This document shows positions 14,190 through 25,560 of a stretch of DNA of 64,000 nt, piece by piece. The stretch lies in contig JADILM010000001.1 in the NCBI GenBank assembly GCA_016617785.1, positions 3,348,001 to 3,412,000 on the forward strand, in the 5' to 3' direction. A program made the position numbers and the translations under genes. The DNA comes from Sporobolomyces roseus. Lineage: Eukaryota > Basidiomycota > Microbotryomycetes > Sporidiobolales > Sporidiobolaceae. The notes under the pieces are model-generated. The model did no database searches. It was not told the origin of the DNA and saw nothing but the letters and a program-made list of their open reading frames with translations. Position 1 is the stretch's first letter. The number at the start of each line of letters is the position of its first letter.

Positions 14190-15271
14190 ATGGTCTTCGG
14201 TATCTTCCCAGCTTCTGGTGGACTCGGTGGAGGCGTCATCGACACACTTTCGTCTTTCAACTCAGCTATTCTCATCGCTCGAAAGCCTGAGAAGCTCAAG
14301 CATCTCGAAGCGAAAGGTGCAACGTTACGCCAGGCAGACTACGATGGTTCCCTCGAGGGCAAGTTCGAGGGAATCGACACGCTGCTCCTCATCTCTTATG
14401 CATCGTTCCAAGACGACTATCGCTTCTCGATGCACAAGAAAACTATCGATTCTGCGATCAAGTCGTGAGTGTCGTCGTTTCAAAATCTAGTGATTGACCA
14501 ATTTCCGACTGATCTCACATTTCGTTCGAGTTTAGTGGAGTCAAGCATATCCTCTATACTTCGCTCAACTTTGGAGGATCGGCGGATTCAATGAGCTCAT
14601 CCTCGTATGTCATGCGAGCTCACCACAAGACTGAGGCATACCTCAAACTGCTACACGAAGAAAATCCTTCTTTCACTTTCACGGTTTGTTCTCTTCCTCT
14701 TTTCATCTCCTGACTCAACGGCGTCGACTTACAACCCTTTGCGTAAGCTCAGTCGATCCGCGAAGGGCTCTACTCCGAATCCTACCCGCTCTACACCGGT
14801 TACTTCGATATCGCAAACCCTCAATCGACAGTCAAGATCCCTCATTCAGGTTCAAATCCCGGCATCTCCTGGGTCAAGCAATCTGAGCTCGGTGAAGCCA
14901 CTGCCAAACTCCTGGAGCAAGCACACTCAGCCTCCTCTCCCTCCGACTTCAAGTATTCGAGCCGAACTTTGATCCTCAGCGGTTCGAGGGAGATTTCGCT
15001 CACCGAAACAGTCGAGATCCTCGCAAAGGCTACCGGAGCTTCCACGAAGATCAAAGAGGTGTCGGTCGAGGAGTATGCGAATCAAGCATCGCAGAAGGAT
15101 GGACAGAGCTATGGATCGGGAGTTTTGGCGACGAAATGGGCAACGGCGTTCGAAGGAGTAAAGGAAGGTTCGGCGAGCGTCGTGACGAGTGATTTGAGTG
15201 AGTTGCTGGGAAGGGAACCGGAGAGTTTCGAAGTTACTGTCGAGAAGATGGCGAGGGAGGCGAGGAAATAG
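14190..15271 (+). CDS. NmrA-like NAD(P)-binding protein
   Basis: An atypical short-chain dehydrogenase-type Rossmann protein. Introns at 14465-14535 and 14684-14752 leave 314 codons. The nucleotide-binding turn is FGIFPASGGLGGGVID at residues 2-17, followed by ILIARKPEKLKHLEAKGATL and LRQADYDGS, the usual NmrA/NAD(P)H-quinone-reductase-like layout. The region GVKHILYTSLNFGG occupies the place of the active-site strand, with EGLYSESYPLYTGYF after it. There is no YxxxK catalytic pair of the classical kind, so it may be a redox sensor (as NmrA is) or an NAD(P)H-quinone-oxidoreductase-like enzyme (QorB type). The start at 14190 places the glycine motif directly at the N-terminus. Substrate and pathway are not indicated by the neighbours. 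Confidence 0.85.
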
Positions 15272-15573
15272 AGAAGTAGTCTGTCGTAGGTTCACATTGC
15301 AAAAACTGTACATACAAACGAGTCTGAAGGGTTTGTCTCAGACTCGGCTCTCGATCGATGCCCGTCTTGAGTCTGTTCGTCTGTTCGAGAGAGGCGGGCG
15401 AGAAAAGGCCGAAAAATGCAGGGTTTTCATTCGAAATGAGGGTATACTAGAGATCTATCTTAATCGGGGGTATACTACAGGGTCTTGAAGTAATCATTAG
15501 TATGCTGAGCTTTCGAGAGTAAGAGACGGGATTCAAGCGACTCACCAAAGTCGACACGAGGATTCACCTTTTT
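15272..15573. other. convergent 3' region between the NmrA-like gene and NXT1
   Basis: 302 bp between two converging stop codons. Both 3' UTRs must lie here. A GGGTATACTA motif occurs twice (near 15440 and 15467). No gene was recognised. Confidence 0.4.
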
Positions 15574-16387
15574 TCAACAGAACCTGAACGAGTCGGCAGC
15601 GATCTGATAACCTCCTACTCCGACGCTCGCCTCGACAAAGACCAGAATGAAGGATTGTGAGAAGACTCGAGGGAGATTGTCAAAGTTCTTAGCGTTGATG
15701 CTACCAGCTGAGGGAGTTGGATTTGGACCGTGTGTAACCTGCGGGAGATCTTCCGATGTAAGCTCACTACACACTACAGCGCAATAGGGAATGAGAGGAT
15801 AGCTACCTGACCAGTGACCGTTACGACGAGAGAAGGAGGTCCTCCGATCGCAGAGCCTGTAAAATCTCAAGTCGAAATCGTCAGTTCTCACTCGTTCGCG
15901 CTCGTAAGCTAGTAAAGCTGACCTGATATAGGATGACAATCGTATGCCTGTACCTCGTGTTTCGATTGAGGCATTTGTTGAACGAATGCAGGTAAATCTC
16001 CATAAGCTATCGGATTCCCATTCCAGGTGATTCGAGCGGTAGGAGCATAGAGAGGATGTATTTGTGGAGCTCTTTCAGCTTGAGCTACGTCTTGTGCGGT
16101 GTAGTAACGCTAGAAAGCAGAAGTTGGAAGAAATGAAGATCAGCAGAGACAGACGGGAACAGCGAAGAGGGAAGTACTGACAGTCACGAATCGTTCAGCT
16201 GTAGCTGTAGATTCGGCTACGATAGCTTCAATTCCAGCTGAGGGCTGTAGAGAGGGAGGCAATCGATTGTAAGATGAAGGAATTGGTTGAAGAGATGAGA
16301 TCGCTACTGACTGGTAGAGCCCTATTACGCGGTACTGTAGTGGTCAGCCGAACTCTCTGTATGTTTCTACAGCAAGTTCACTTACAT
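15574..16387 (-). CDS. NXT1: NTF2-like mRNA export factor p15/NXT1
   Basis: A small NTF2-fold protein that pairs with the mRNA exporter TAP/NXF1 (Mex67) at nuclear pores. The exons join to 159 codons. Conserved features include FVTRYYTAQDV, IHPLYAPTARITWNGNPI, LPAFVQQMP, HEVQAYDCHPIS, PSLVVTVTGQV, FSQSFILVFV and YQIAADSFRF. The length of 158 matches p15 (about 140). Introns (minus strand) are 16385-16322, 16311-16245, 16181-16110, 15922-15857, 15806-15739. No intact ATG occurs in frame. The only start I can build is split by the first intron, AT at 16387-16386 and G at 16321, giving MALPPSAGIEA. The second of two possible acceptors is required for this. The C-terminus stops at FRFC, shorter than the animal tail. 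Confidence 0.8.
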
Positions 16388-17127
16388 TGAAGTTGAGTCG
16401 TTGAGGACAGAGGATCGTCGATCGACTTGACTTCGCTTTCAGATTCCCTTCGCAACCTTGAGCAAATCTCTTTTTTAAAACGCGTGTGTCAAGCAGCGAC
16501 CGCAATCGATCTCTGACAGTCTACTCGAGGAATCGTAGTAGGCGTTCTCGAGACTGGGCTCGGATTCCTCGCGAAAATTCTCCTCAAGACCGGATGGAAC
16601 TTGCAAGAGCTCCTCTGCGACGTCAAGAGACGATTAAAGACATCTGGAGACTATGCGGCACGAACCAGAGTCCAACCGCTTGCGAAGATCGACGTCTCCC
16701 TGTTCGCAATCATTTCCAAAAGTCGAAAGCGCCATTCTCTGAACTGAACGAGTCGGCTCAAGAGCACACTCACACTCCCGAAGACACCGAAGAAGTAAAT
16801 TGGAACGAATATTGTTGACAAGTTTGCGGGTGAAAGAACAGAGAACATGAAAAGGGTCGTAAAAAGGTGAGAGCGTGCGAATGTCGACGGGAAAGCATGT
16901 ATAGATGTGACGACAAGGGAATGAAAGTGCGAAATAACGATAGAGAGATACTGCTAGATAGTGGTACAAGAGAGAAATTAGGTAGGCGTCGAAAGGTATG
17001 AGTGAAATTATGAGGAGTAGATGAGGTCGAGTAGGATAGGGTTAGGGGTATAGAGCGATGGGCAGAGGGCTACATGCGAAGGATCGTCGAACGAGGGATA
17101 TGATATCTAGGAATAGAGGGGAGTCGA
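16388..17127. other. intergenic region between the bZIP gene and NXT1
   Basis: 740 bp holding the bZIP 3' UTR and the NXT1 promoter. Open frames of up to about 110 codons exist on both strands but show no domain, hydrophobic pattern or splice structure. No RNA gene was recognised. Confidence 0.4.
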
Positions 17128-18028
17128 TCAGAAGCTGTGTTGGAAAGTACCGGCTGCTGAAGACTGAAGTTGCGAGGGATGCTGAGCGTGACGTTGAGGT
17201 GGTGGCCAGGAGAAAGGGTAAACTTCGTAAGGTGAGCCGTTTGATGCACCGTGATGCGTAGGAGGAGGTCCGAAGCCACCCATAGGAATTCCTGCGAGGT
17301 AGGAAAGAGGATTCGTTTCGAAGTGTTGGTGAGGAGGGGGAAGGAACTGTAGAGGGGTTTGCTGTTGTCCTTGACGAGGAGAGTGCTGAGGTGCCGGAGG
17401 TTGACCAGAACCGTTTGCCGATGCTCGCGCTTCCCACGCTGCCTGCGAGAAATCGAAACCGAGTGCGTTCGATTGTCCATCTAACCGTCTCGCGTTCCAA
17501 GATTGAACTGGGCCTTGTTGCTGGTGGTGATAGGTAACCTCTTCCCCGGTCTCGCCTCCTCCTTCTACCGCCTTGTCCTTCCCCTTCCCTTCTCCTTCAT
17601 CCCAACCGAACAGTGGTGGAGGACTGCACCCTTCTTCGCTCTTGACCAAACTCTCTTCTCCCTTTGAACTCTCCCCTGGACTTCCGATGACGAGTAATTC
17701 AGGTTCTGGTCCAGATACGGGTGGATCCGAGGGAGAGAAGCCTAGTTGTCGTCGGAGTTCAGTGTTCTCCTGCTCGAGCCAGTTATTCCTGGCCTCCAAG
17801 TTGGCCAGGTGAGCTGCTCTCCTCGCTCTGAACGCTCGTTGTACATCTCTTGCTCTCTGTAGTCAGATTCAACGATCAAAGTCAGCGAAAAGAGGCAAAG
17901 AAATTGGCAAGGGAAGATGGGGGAGGGGAAAAGGGCAAATGTGAACGAACCGATGGAGGTAAAGAGTCATCTTGTTTACGACCTCTTCGTGGTTTGAGTT
18001 GAACGGAGTGCATTGAGCCTGCAGTCAT
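17128..18028 (-). CDS. bZIP transcription factor
   Basis: A nuclear DNA-binding regulator. The first exon (from ATG at 18028) encodes MTAGSMHSVQLKPRRGRKQDD, ending in a basic stretch. After an intron ending near 17860 comes the basic region RARDVQRAFRARRAAHLANL, then a leucine zipper (LEARNNWLEQENTELRRQLG). The basic-region pattern RDVQRAFRARRAAH resembles the AP-1/Yap-like NxxAQrxFRxR consensus, with Arg-Asp in place of the usual Asn-Arg. The rest, about 200 residues, is low-complexity and rich in Pro, Gln, His, Gly and Ser (HQQQGPVQSW; PPPHQHFE), fitting an activation domain. Which stress or nutrient response it controls cannot be told from the sequence. Confidence 0.82.
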
Positions 18029-18862
18029 GGCATCGACTAGTGGATGGGAGAGGGCGAGGAGGGAGCGAGTGAGTGGCTTCAGAAACAGAGGGAAAAAAAG
18101 AAGGGATTCTGACCAGGCACAAGCCGGTGAAATCGCCGTTCTGCGTTGTTCTCAAGTGGAGGCAGTTTTCTTTCGAGGAACAAGTTCGTAGCGAGTCGAA
18201 AATGAATTGGAAATTATCAGTCTTAACGAATCATCGTCGTCTCATTTGCTTCCCCTTCCCTCGCTCTTCTCGATTCTATGTCTCTCTACGCCTCTTTAGA
18301 CCTTGACAGGATTGGAACTCATACCGGAATGCTATACTCGACAGATAGTTGAAGTAACAAACGAGAAGAACAGAGTCTGAGAGGCACGGCTGTAGACTCT
18401 CGAACGAAAAAAGAAACGGTTCTCTCGCAGATCACGCTCACTTCTTTAGACCGCGATCACTGCCCAAAGGCGCATTCAGTCTACGCGACCAGGAAGCGAT
18501 CGGTTGAGACCGTTTGTTTCCGCCGTACGAGCAAAGCCGTCGAATTGCTCGTCCGTTCGGCCAGTTCCTTGAAGCTGTACTTGTCTCTTGTCTCTCTCCT
18601 CTGTTCCCTTCATGAGCGAGAACGGGTCATTCTGCACTCTAACTGAGACGGCAAAGCATGAATGAATGGACGAGCTCTGCAGAAAGCTCGCCGCTTAATG
18701 AAAAGTCTCAAGCTAACTTAGGGATAGCTTTCTTGTCTCGCGAGTTGGTGATCGTCACTAGTCTCACCGGGAACAAGGGAACAGCTTGCCGCGCGTCTAA
18801 TCTTCGGGGAATTATGTACACTAAACTCCGACTCGACGTAACGAGCTTCAGAAAAAAAAAAA
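18029..18862. other. intergenic region upstream of the bZIP gene
   Basis: 834 bp holding the bZIP promoter and the 3' UTR of the first DUF6533-like gene. It has a run of eleven A near 18851. No domain, tRNA or repeat was recognised; open frames of up to 82 codons have no supporting features. Confidence 0.4.
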
Positions 18863-20214
18863 CTACGAGCTTGAACGATTTCTTAATGTCTCGTCGGCGA
18901 CGATGAGTCGATCAGGTTTCGACCTCGGTGGATGAGACTTGTGAGAGTGTGAGCGCAAGTCGAGTACGAGATGTGAGCATGAGATCGAAGTGATGACAAT
19001 GCTAGCTGGATTGGCAACTGAGGAAAGCGACGGATTGATTTCTATCGCAAACAGATTGGTCAGATTCAGCTCGAGTTCCCCGATCAGTCAAGAGAATCTA
19101 GCTCACTCGTGTTGAAGCCTAACGCGACGGCGTTGACCACCACTACCGCGAAAAAGTAGAGTCCACCAGCGTTTCGCAAAGAGGCGAGAATGGGTATTTT
19201 GCCAACTTTGCGCTCCATGCTGATGCTACGGTAGACGGTCAGGAGAAGGACGAGAGTGTTGAAGCACAGAGACGGTGCATAGCTGTTGCTAACAGTTGTC
19301 AACGCTGACCTTCGAGTGCTGAAGGTTCGGGAGCTGCGCACAAGAGGATCGGCATCAAATGAAGGTGTTCAACAGGCGGAGTGGTGAAGCATCCATGATA
19401 CGAGACGAAGGTCCCGAAACCAGGCGGCAAGATATACGCTTGTCGTGCGAGAAATGTCAGCAGGAATTTCTGCGAAAAAGGAAGACCGAAACGAAACGCT
19501 TACGCTGATAGTAAGCCGAAGCATACGACATCAACGCAATCTCTGCCACCAGTAGTACTCCAAGAAAGATGGCCATCGATCTCCGTCGCTCGTAAATAGC
19601 AAACACACGAATGCTTAGAATCATATCGGTCAACCTGCGAAAGAGGGTGCGTATCAATCGGTCTGTGAAGTTGAAATCGGCATGGACAAGGAGAGCGCAC
19701 AAAGTAACGACAACCGGGTTGAAGCGTAGAATCCAGAAGGAGCGATTACATGCATCTGTTGCCAAAACGAAGGAATGAGCTTTCTCGAAAACTGGTTTCG
19801 AGAGCAGCAGAGCTCACCAACGCTGATCCTCCCCAAGAAGTAGACAGCACTGAGCGACATGGTGAATAACGTCCAGTATCGACTAGCGATATCGAGAGCG
19901 GCGTCAGCGTTTCGCAATCGAGCACTTTAAGGGATCAGTCGAAAAAACTCACTTTGCGAAGAACAGACCTTTCAGCAGAGACCAGTCCTGGAAGCCCCAC
20001 ATCAATCGAATCTCCTTCGGTAATGTTGCGAGCTGTAGCGGAGACGAAAGCGTTCAAGGAAAAAGCGAACCAGTCAATACATTGCAAAGAAGGAAGTGAC
20101 AATAAAGCTTACCCAGTCCCAGCAGAGCAGAGCCGTGAACGTCATGAGGACCTGTTTGGCCGTCTCGACATTATGATCGGCTCGAGTGAGCCAAGGTGAC
20201 AATGACATAGTCAT
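18863..20214 (-). CDS. DUF6533-like integral membrane protein, copy A
   Basis: A multi-pass membrane protein of a family I associate with basidiomycetes. The first exon (20214-20113) encodes MTMSLSPWLTRADHNV... to FTALLCWDW. The next codes LATLPKEIRLMWGFQDWSLL and KGLFFAN-RYWTLFTMSLSAV. This matches the DUF6533 pattern of a short helix with a W-D/Y pair, LPxEIRLxW, then FLxNRY. Later segments are LSIRVFAIYERRR followed by a long hydrophobic helix, and RKVGKIPILASLRNAGGLYFFAVVVVNAVALGF. A probable last exon has SIVITSISCSHLVLDLR, like the usual ending of the family. About seven exons are needed; the join around 19700 is uncertain. Function is unknown. It lies head-to-tail with a paralogue (copy B) at 20555-21963. 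Confidence 0.68.
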
Positions 20215-20554
20215 GGGTTGAGGGTGGAGAAAGCGACGAGATCGAACCGGGTTTCGCAAGGGTCAAGCAGTAGAGCAGCAGACCGCGAGAGGCGAGCAAG
20301 GAGTGGAAGTAGAGCTTGCGGTGAGATCCTGAGCAGAAAGAAGAGGAGAGGGGGTGAGTCGGAGGAGCAACAGAAAAAGGCTGGAAAGTTGGAGCTTCGC
20401 CTTTTCGAGGAGATGCGAAGTGAAACTTTCTCCGTCAGATCTTGAGCGTCGCTCTCCGGTGGACAGAGTCTCGATTGATCTAGACTGAGGAGAAAAGTGA
20501 GCTTCCGGACTCGCAAAGGCGGATGTCAGGGGAGAGAGATGCGAACTTGCGAAT
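20215..20554. other. spacer between the two DUF6533-like paralogues
   Basis: 340 bp between copy B's stop and copy A's start on the minus strand; it must carry copy A's promoter. It has TTGCGA contexts near 20547. No other element was recognised. Confidence 0.4.
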
Positions 20555-21963
20555 TTATGCGAGTCGAGAATTGATGTGAGAGCACGAGAGATCAGACACT
20601 CTCGGAGGATGGTGGATCATGGCATTATGATACAAAGGTACTTTATAGCATTTGAACAAGCCTATCTCGAGCCGAACCGACGACTGAGACGCATAGACTC
20701 GACAAAGTTTGAAGAATTTCGATGAGTGACGACCGGCTCGCTCCCGTGAGCTCGCAGCGAGAGGACGAGTCGCGAGCAACAGATTGACGTAATCACGATT
20801 GAAGCTGGCAGCGTCACTATCTGCAACGATGGTTCTTGCTCTGTCGGTCGATTATCCGAAGAGCAGTCAGCTTGCGAGACTCACGGAACGAGCACGGGTA
20901 GAGTAGGGGCAGAGACTTACGAGCTGCGAACCCGAAACTGACACAATTGACGATAACAACGACGGCAAAGTACAGGATTCCATCTCTCCTCATACGTTGC
21001 ATAATCGGGACCGTTCCAAATTTTCGTTGAGAGGTGATGCTCTTCCAAAGAGTCATGCTCAAGATGATGAGGTTTGCGATCAAGGAAGGACTCCAGCTAA
21101 GAACGAAGAATTTGATGAGTGAGAATCGCTTCATCGCCAAAGTTCGTGCTCACAATAGAAAGGCGAGCTGTTGAGCCTTATCGAGCGGTGCTGCAGCTAC
21201 GCAACCGTGAAAGCGGACAATCTCTGAAACTTGAGTGGGGAGGATCAGAGCTGGAGAGAGAATGTGATTAGCAGTGATTGATCCATACGGAATTATCTGA
21301 ACTTACGATGTAGTTGAACCGCTGCTGCTATTAACACTCCACCTTCTCCTAGTAGCATCAGAACGAGGAAAACGAGCACTTTGCACGATCTTTCGTAAAT
21401 AGCAAAGACGCGAATGGCGAGAATTGAATCAGCGAGGCTGGGAAGGCAGAATCAGTCAGCTAGATACACGAGAAGAAGAACGAGGTCTACGACTCACAGT
21501 ACAATGACATCTCCGTTCAAGATCAATAGCCAGGTTGTTTTTCGGCAGGTTGAGTGAGGTATCTCAGCGAGAAACATGTACGAGTTAAACGCCATAACCC
21601 AGATAGAAAAGTATCGGTTCAGGAAGAAGAGGATTCGTAATAGACTCCAAGGTTGACCTTTCTTCCACATGATTCGGATTTCGAGAGGTAGAGTTGCGAG
21701 CTAAGCGATTGAGCAGTAGGTCAGTGAGAGTCGCAGCATTCAGGGGAGAGTGTGCGGAAGGTGAGGGAGTGAAGGAATTAGGGAAGGAGAGGGGTCGTAC
21801 ATGATCCCAGATCAAGATGGCCGAGAAGCATATCAGCAGATCTGCAGCGATAGAGAGCGTGTGAGCGAGAGGCGGGTTTTGAACGCAAGGACAAGAATCG
21901 CAACTCACCTCGTTCTACCCTGAAGTTCTTGCGCATCTCGAGAAGCTGTGGTGGTATTGCCAT
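20555..21963 (-). CDS. DUF6533-like integral membrane protein, copy B
   Basis: Tandem paralogue of copy A. The start at 21963 gives MAIPPQLLEMRKNFRVE, then after an intron DLLICFSAILIWDH, LATLPLEIRIMWKKGQPW and SLLRILFFLNRYFSIWVMAF. This carries the DUF6533 hallmarks LPxEIRxxW and FFLNRY more clearly than copy A. After NGDVIVL comes SLADSILAIRVFAIYERSCK, a long hydrophobic helix, a segment with Cys-rich loop residues (VSEIVRFHGCVAAAPLDKAQ), and SITSQRKFGTVPIMQRMRRD-GILYFAVVVIVNCVSFGF. The last exon has DYVNLLLATRPLAASSRE. Exon positions correspond to those of copy A, so the pair arose by tandem duplication with introns already present. Function is unknown; a receptor-like role is sometimes guessed for such seven-helix proteins, but nothing here proves it. 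Confidence 0.7.
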
Positions 21964-22355
21964 CCTCGTGAAGTGGCCGATGATGCAAGTGAGAAGTCAA
22001 GAGGAGATAGCCAGCGTCGAGGAAGCGGATTGCCCAGATGCGTCAAAATGAACCGAGGAAAGTTGGAGCTGTCGTTACCAGATCGGATCCAGCAGCGTGA
22101 CTCATTCATCCAAAGAACCGCTCCCACACGTTGCTATCCTGCTTCGTAGCGAGTCGAGTCCTCTTGAACCGGTCTTAAAGGTTGAGCGAATTGAAGCAAA
22201 GTGAGGGAAGAGCTTGCGAATTCCCAGAGCCTCAGCAGGTATCTTCAAGAACATGATCAAGCTATAGGTCCGTCGTCGATGCTGGAGTGGGTGGTAGAGG
22301 AAGACAAGCGAAATTCGCTGATGTCAAAATCTCGATCTCTTTCAGTTCACTCACA
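21964..22355. promoter_or_regulatory. divergent promoter of DUF6533 copy B and the PhoD-like gene
   Basis: 392 bp between two divergent starts. No recognisable binding motif stood out. A 70-codon minus-strand frame covers part of it without any supporting feature. Confidence 0.4.
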
Positions 22356-25292
22356 ATGGTAAGCACAAGCTCTACTGACTCGTCTACAGCTACTAAACTG
22401 CTCGTTGTGCTATAGAGTATCGCTAGGAGCACGGGAGGTGCTTCTTCTGCCTTGTTTCGCTTTGTTTGTTATGGTCAGTCTCTCCCTCTCTCTATCTGGA
22501 CTCGAGAGGAAGCTGACCTGTTCATTCTGCTATGTAGTGTTCCTGAGATGGATCCCTGGGCGATTCGGGTGCGTTATTGCCTCATCTCACGCTCTCAAAA
22601 GCTAACTTTACCTTTGTCCATCGCAGACCTTACCTGATTCCTCTCTTCTACTTCGTTCACCTCTGGACAACATTCCTCGTCAACCGCAAGATCCCTCACG
22701 GTCCAACAACTCCCGCCGAAGCTGCTCTCGTTCCAAAAGATCCCAAAGTTCGACCTTCGTTCGCCGACGTCGCCGCTCAAGGCTCTCCAGCACCTGATGC
22801 AGCAGTACACGAAGAGCACCCTCACGTCGCTCCCGATTCGCCTTCATCCGGTAGCATTTCGAAGCGAAACAAAAAGAAGAAGAATGGAAATCGTCAAGTT
22901 CAACTTGCTACTGGAGAGGAGGCGACTGACGGCGACGACTCGGACTCTGCGCTCGTCAAGTTCCAGAAGTTACCTCGCAACCGTCCTCAACCGAAAGCGA
23001 CTCTTTCACAACTCGTTCGATCGATCCTTTTCGGTACTCCCACTCCTACCTCTTCTTTCCTCAACTATGCCGCTATCGCAGTCAATACCCTAAGTGAGCA
23101 CTCACAACAGCCACTCTCTTTCGCGGGCTTGCGCTGACTTCTTCATCCCCTTTCCGCAGTCTTCGCTCTCGCTATGGATTCGATTTGGACTCCCGTGTTT
23201 GGGATGGACGAAAACTCTCTCGCCTTCGTCCGAGTCGGCGCCATCTCTCACAACGAAGTCAAGCTCGTCGCTCGAATCCCTCAAGAATCAAGTCTCGTAC
23301 CTCGTCAATCAGACGCTTTCGCTTACAACTCAACCGCTTATCCTGCAACTGAAGGTATTCTTCCTGAAGACGAATTCACCGGTGCGAAAGTAGCTTACAG
23401 ACCTACGAAACCCCTCGGCAAATGGATGGTTGGACCTGAAATTCACACGAGTGAAGCGAGTGATTGGGTTTCGACTGTCAAGCTTGACGGTCTTTGGGCT
23501 AGCACCGAATACGAATGTGAGATCTATTCTCACTTTGCCTCTTCAATCTCCATAGCTCACTCTTACTGAGGTTCCAGACCGTCTCCTCCGACCTTCATCC
23601 CTTCAAATCGCTCATCACCCTGCTTTCCCCAATATGCAAACCTTCACGACCTTCCCCGATCCCTCTCTCCAGCAACCCACTCACTACACTTTCGCTTCCT
23701 CCTCCTGCGTCAAAGCTGGATTCCCTTGGACCGGTCCTCAGAACAAACGATCGATCAAAGGTGCAGAGACGTTCTTAAAGATTGCAGAGAAGGTTGGAGT
23801 GAGATTCATGGTCTTCCTTGGGTGCGTCGATGATCTCTGTTCGATTCCTCTCTCTCTCTCAAGGAAGAGAATTGAGCATCTCATCGAATGCACAGTGACT
23901 TCATTTACGCCGACGTACCTTGGTATGCCGGAGCAACTGCCGAACAGTACAACAAGCGTTACCGTCAGATCTTCTCCTCACCTGAGCTGAAGAAGATGGT
24001 CGAGAAGATTCGTAAGTCATCGCTTCTCGTATCTGATTCTGCCCGAGCGAGAACTGACTCAGATTCGATTCGTCTCTTTCCTAGCTATGGTTGCAATCTA
24101 CGATGATCACGAGATTGTCAACGTGAGCTCCCGTTTCTGTTCTCGTTCGTCAAAGGGAAAAGACTGATGATCTCGATTCGTTGACAGGATTTCTCTGGAA
24201 ACGTTACCGACCCTCGTTTCGCGCCCGCCAACACTGCTTATCGAAACTACCTTGGCAATGCCAACCCCGACCCTCAAACCCCTGGTGTCAACTACTACGA
24301 TTTCCGGTTCGTTCCCTCCCACCACTCTCCTCGAAACAATACCTGATTTGACTTTCCTTCGCAGCGTTGGAGACTCCGCATTCTTCGTGATGGATACTCG
24401 AGCCTACCGTTCACCGAACGAGAATACCGATGATGAGGAGAAGACTATGCTCGGAGAAGTTCAACGTGAAGCGTTCCTCAACTGGGCTGCGACGGTCAAC
24501 CAGACGGTCACTTGGAAATTCATCGTTTCGAGTGTACCGATGATGAGTCTATGGAGTGAGTTCACTCCCCCTACTCCTCAATTCATATGATGGACTGACT
24601 GATTCGAGCGGATTTTCTTAGATCACGCTGAGGATACTTGGGCTGGATTCCTTTCCGAACGAGACCTCATTATGGATACTCTTCAATACGTTCCCAATGT
24701 CATCGTTCTCTCTGGTGTACGTCCCGATGCATTGTCTGACCATTATAGCACAAGCTGATCGTCTTTTCACTGTTGACAGGATCGACATGAATTCGCTTCG
24801 GCAGGTATCCGAGACGCTGTCACAGAGTTCTCTACCTCTCCGTGAGCTTCATTCTCCTTTCCTTGTCTTGTCAACAGGTCAGGAAGCTGATCTTGCTTCG
24901 TTGTTGTAGCTTCAACATGTTCTACCTTCCAATCCGAACTCTCTCGCAAGCTCACGGTCGAGGAGCTTCGGGTGAAGAAACCCTCTACAAATGCAAGTTT
25001 TCCCTTTCTCAACGTCTTCCGATGACCGGAGCTAACCTGTTCGCTCTTTTCAGACCTTCCCGACGGAAACACGAAAGTAACGACCTTTGAAGTCGACACA
25101 CGAGTCGTCAACCAACCGGTAGTACGGGTCAAGGTCTATGTCGATGCCGAGTCAGCCGATGATGCACCTGCGTGGGAAGTACAGGTTGTTGGGAAACCGT
25201 TGAGGAAGAGTGTGAGGGAAACGATGGCGGTTGGTGGATTGGGAATGAGGTTGAAGGAGTTGTTGAGCTTCTTGAAGAGATCGTGGTTCTGA
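22356..25292 (+). CDS. membrane-anchored PhoD-type metallophosphatase
   Basis: A PhoD-like phosphatase/phosphodiesterase. The first exon is only the ATG (22356-22358), followed by an intron 22359-22415, then SIARSTGGASSALFRF. Further introns lie at 22474-22537, 22569-22626 and 23094-23159. Hydrophobic segments follow in VFLRWIPGRFGPYLIPLFYF. A charged low-complexity linker (SISKRNKKKKNGNRQ) precedes a second hydrophobic stretch around FLNYAAIAVNTLIFALAMDS. The catalytic part contains FVRVGAISHNEVKLVARIP, YTFASSSCVKAGFPW, FLGDFIYADVPWY, AIYDDHEIVNDFSGN, DSAFFVMDTRAYRS and VIVLSGDRHEFASA, matching the metal-binding Asp, Asn and His motifs of PhoD. Such proteins are common in fungi; the substrate is unknown. 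About a dozen exons are required. Confidence 0.85.
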
Positions 25293-25560
25293 TCTCTGTA
25301 CAGTGAAGAGGGGGAGAGGGAATGAATGGAGCGGAGGAGGTGGGGGGGAGATGGACTGAGAAGAGGATAATGTGAATAGTAGTTGGAAAACTTTTAATCT
25401 CTCTTTTTTACTTTACACGTTTTCAAGTTACAATGTGCAAGTCATAAGTGTATACCCTTCCCAACATTCCTGCGTTTCAGAGTGGTGAGAGATGGGAAGT
25501 GCTACATCAGCTCCTTGCGAAGCGAAGGGTTCGCTCTCCCTCTCCTTCACTTCACTCAAC

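Noticed and set aside
18073..18906. Short frames upstream of the bZIP gene
   Set aside because: No recognisable content; likely promoter and 3' UTR sequence.
25492..25560. Upstream in-frame ATG for GPI11
   Set aside because: It would add 23 low-complexity residues not expected for PIG-F; it remains possible but less likely than 25561.
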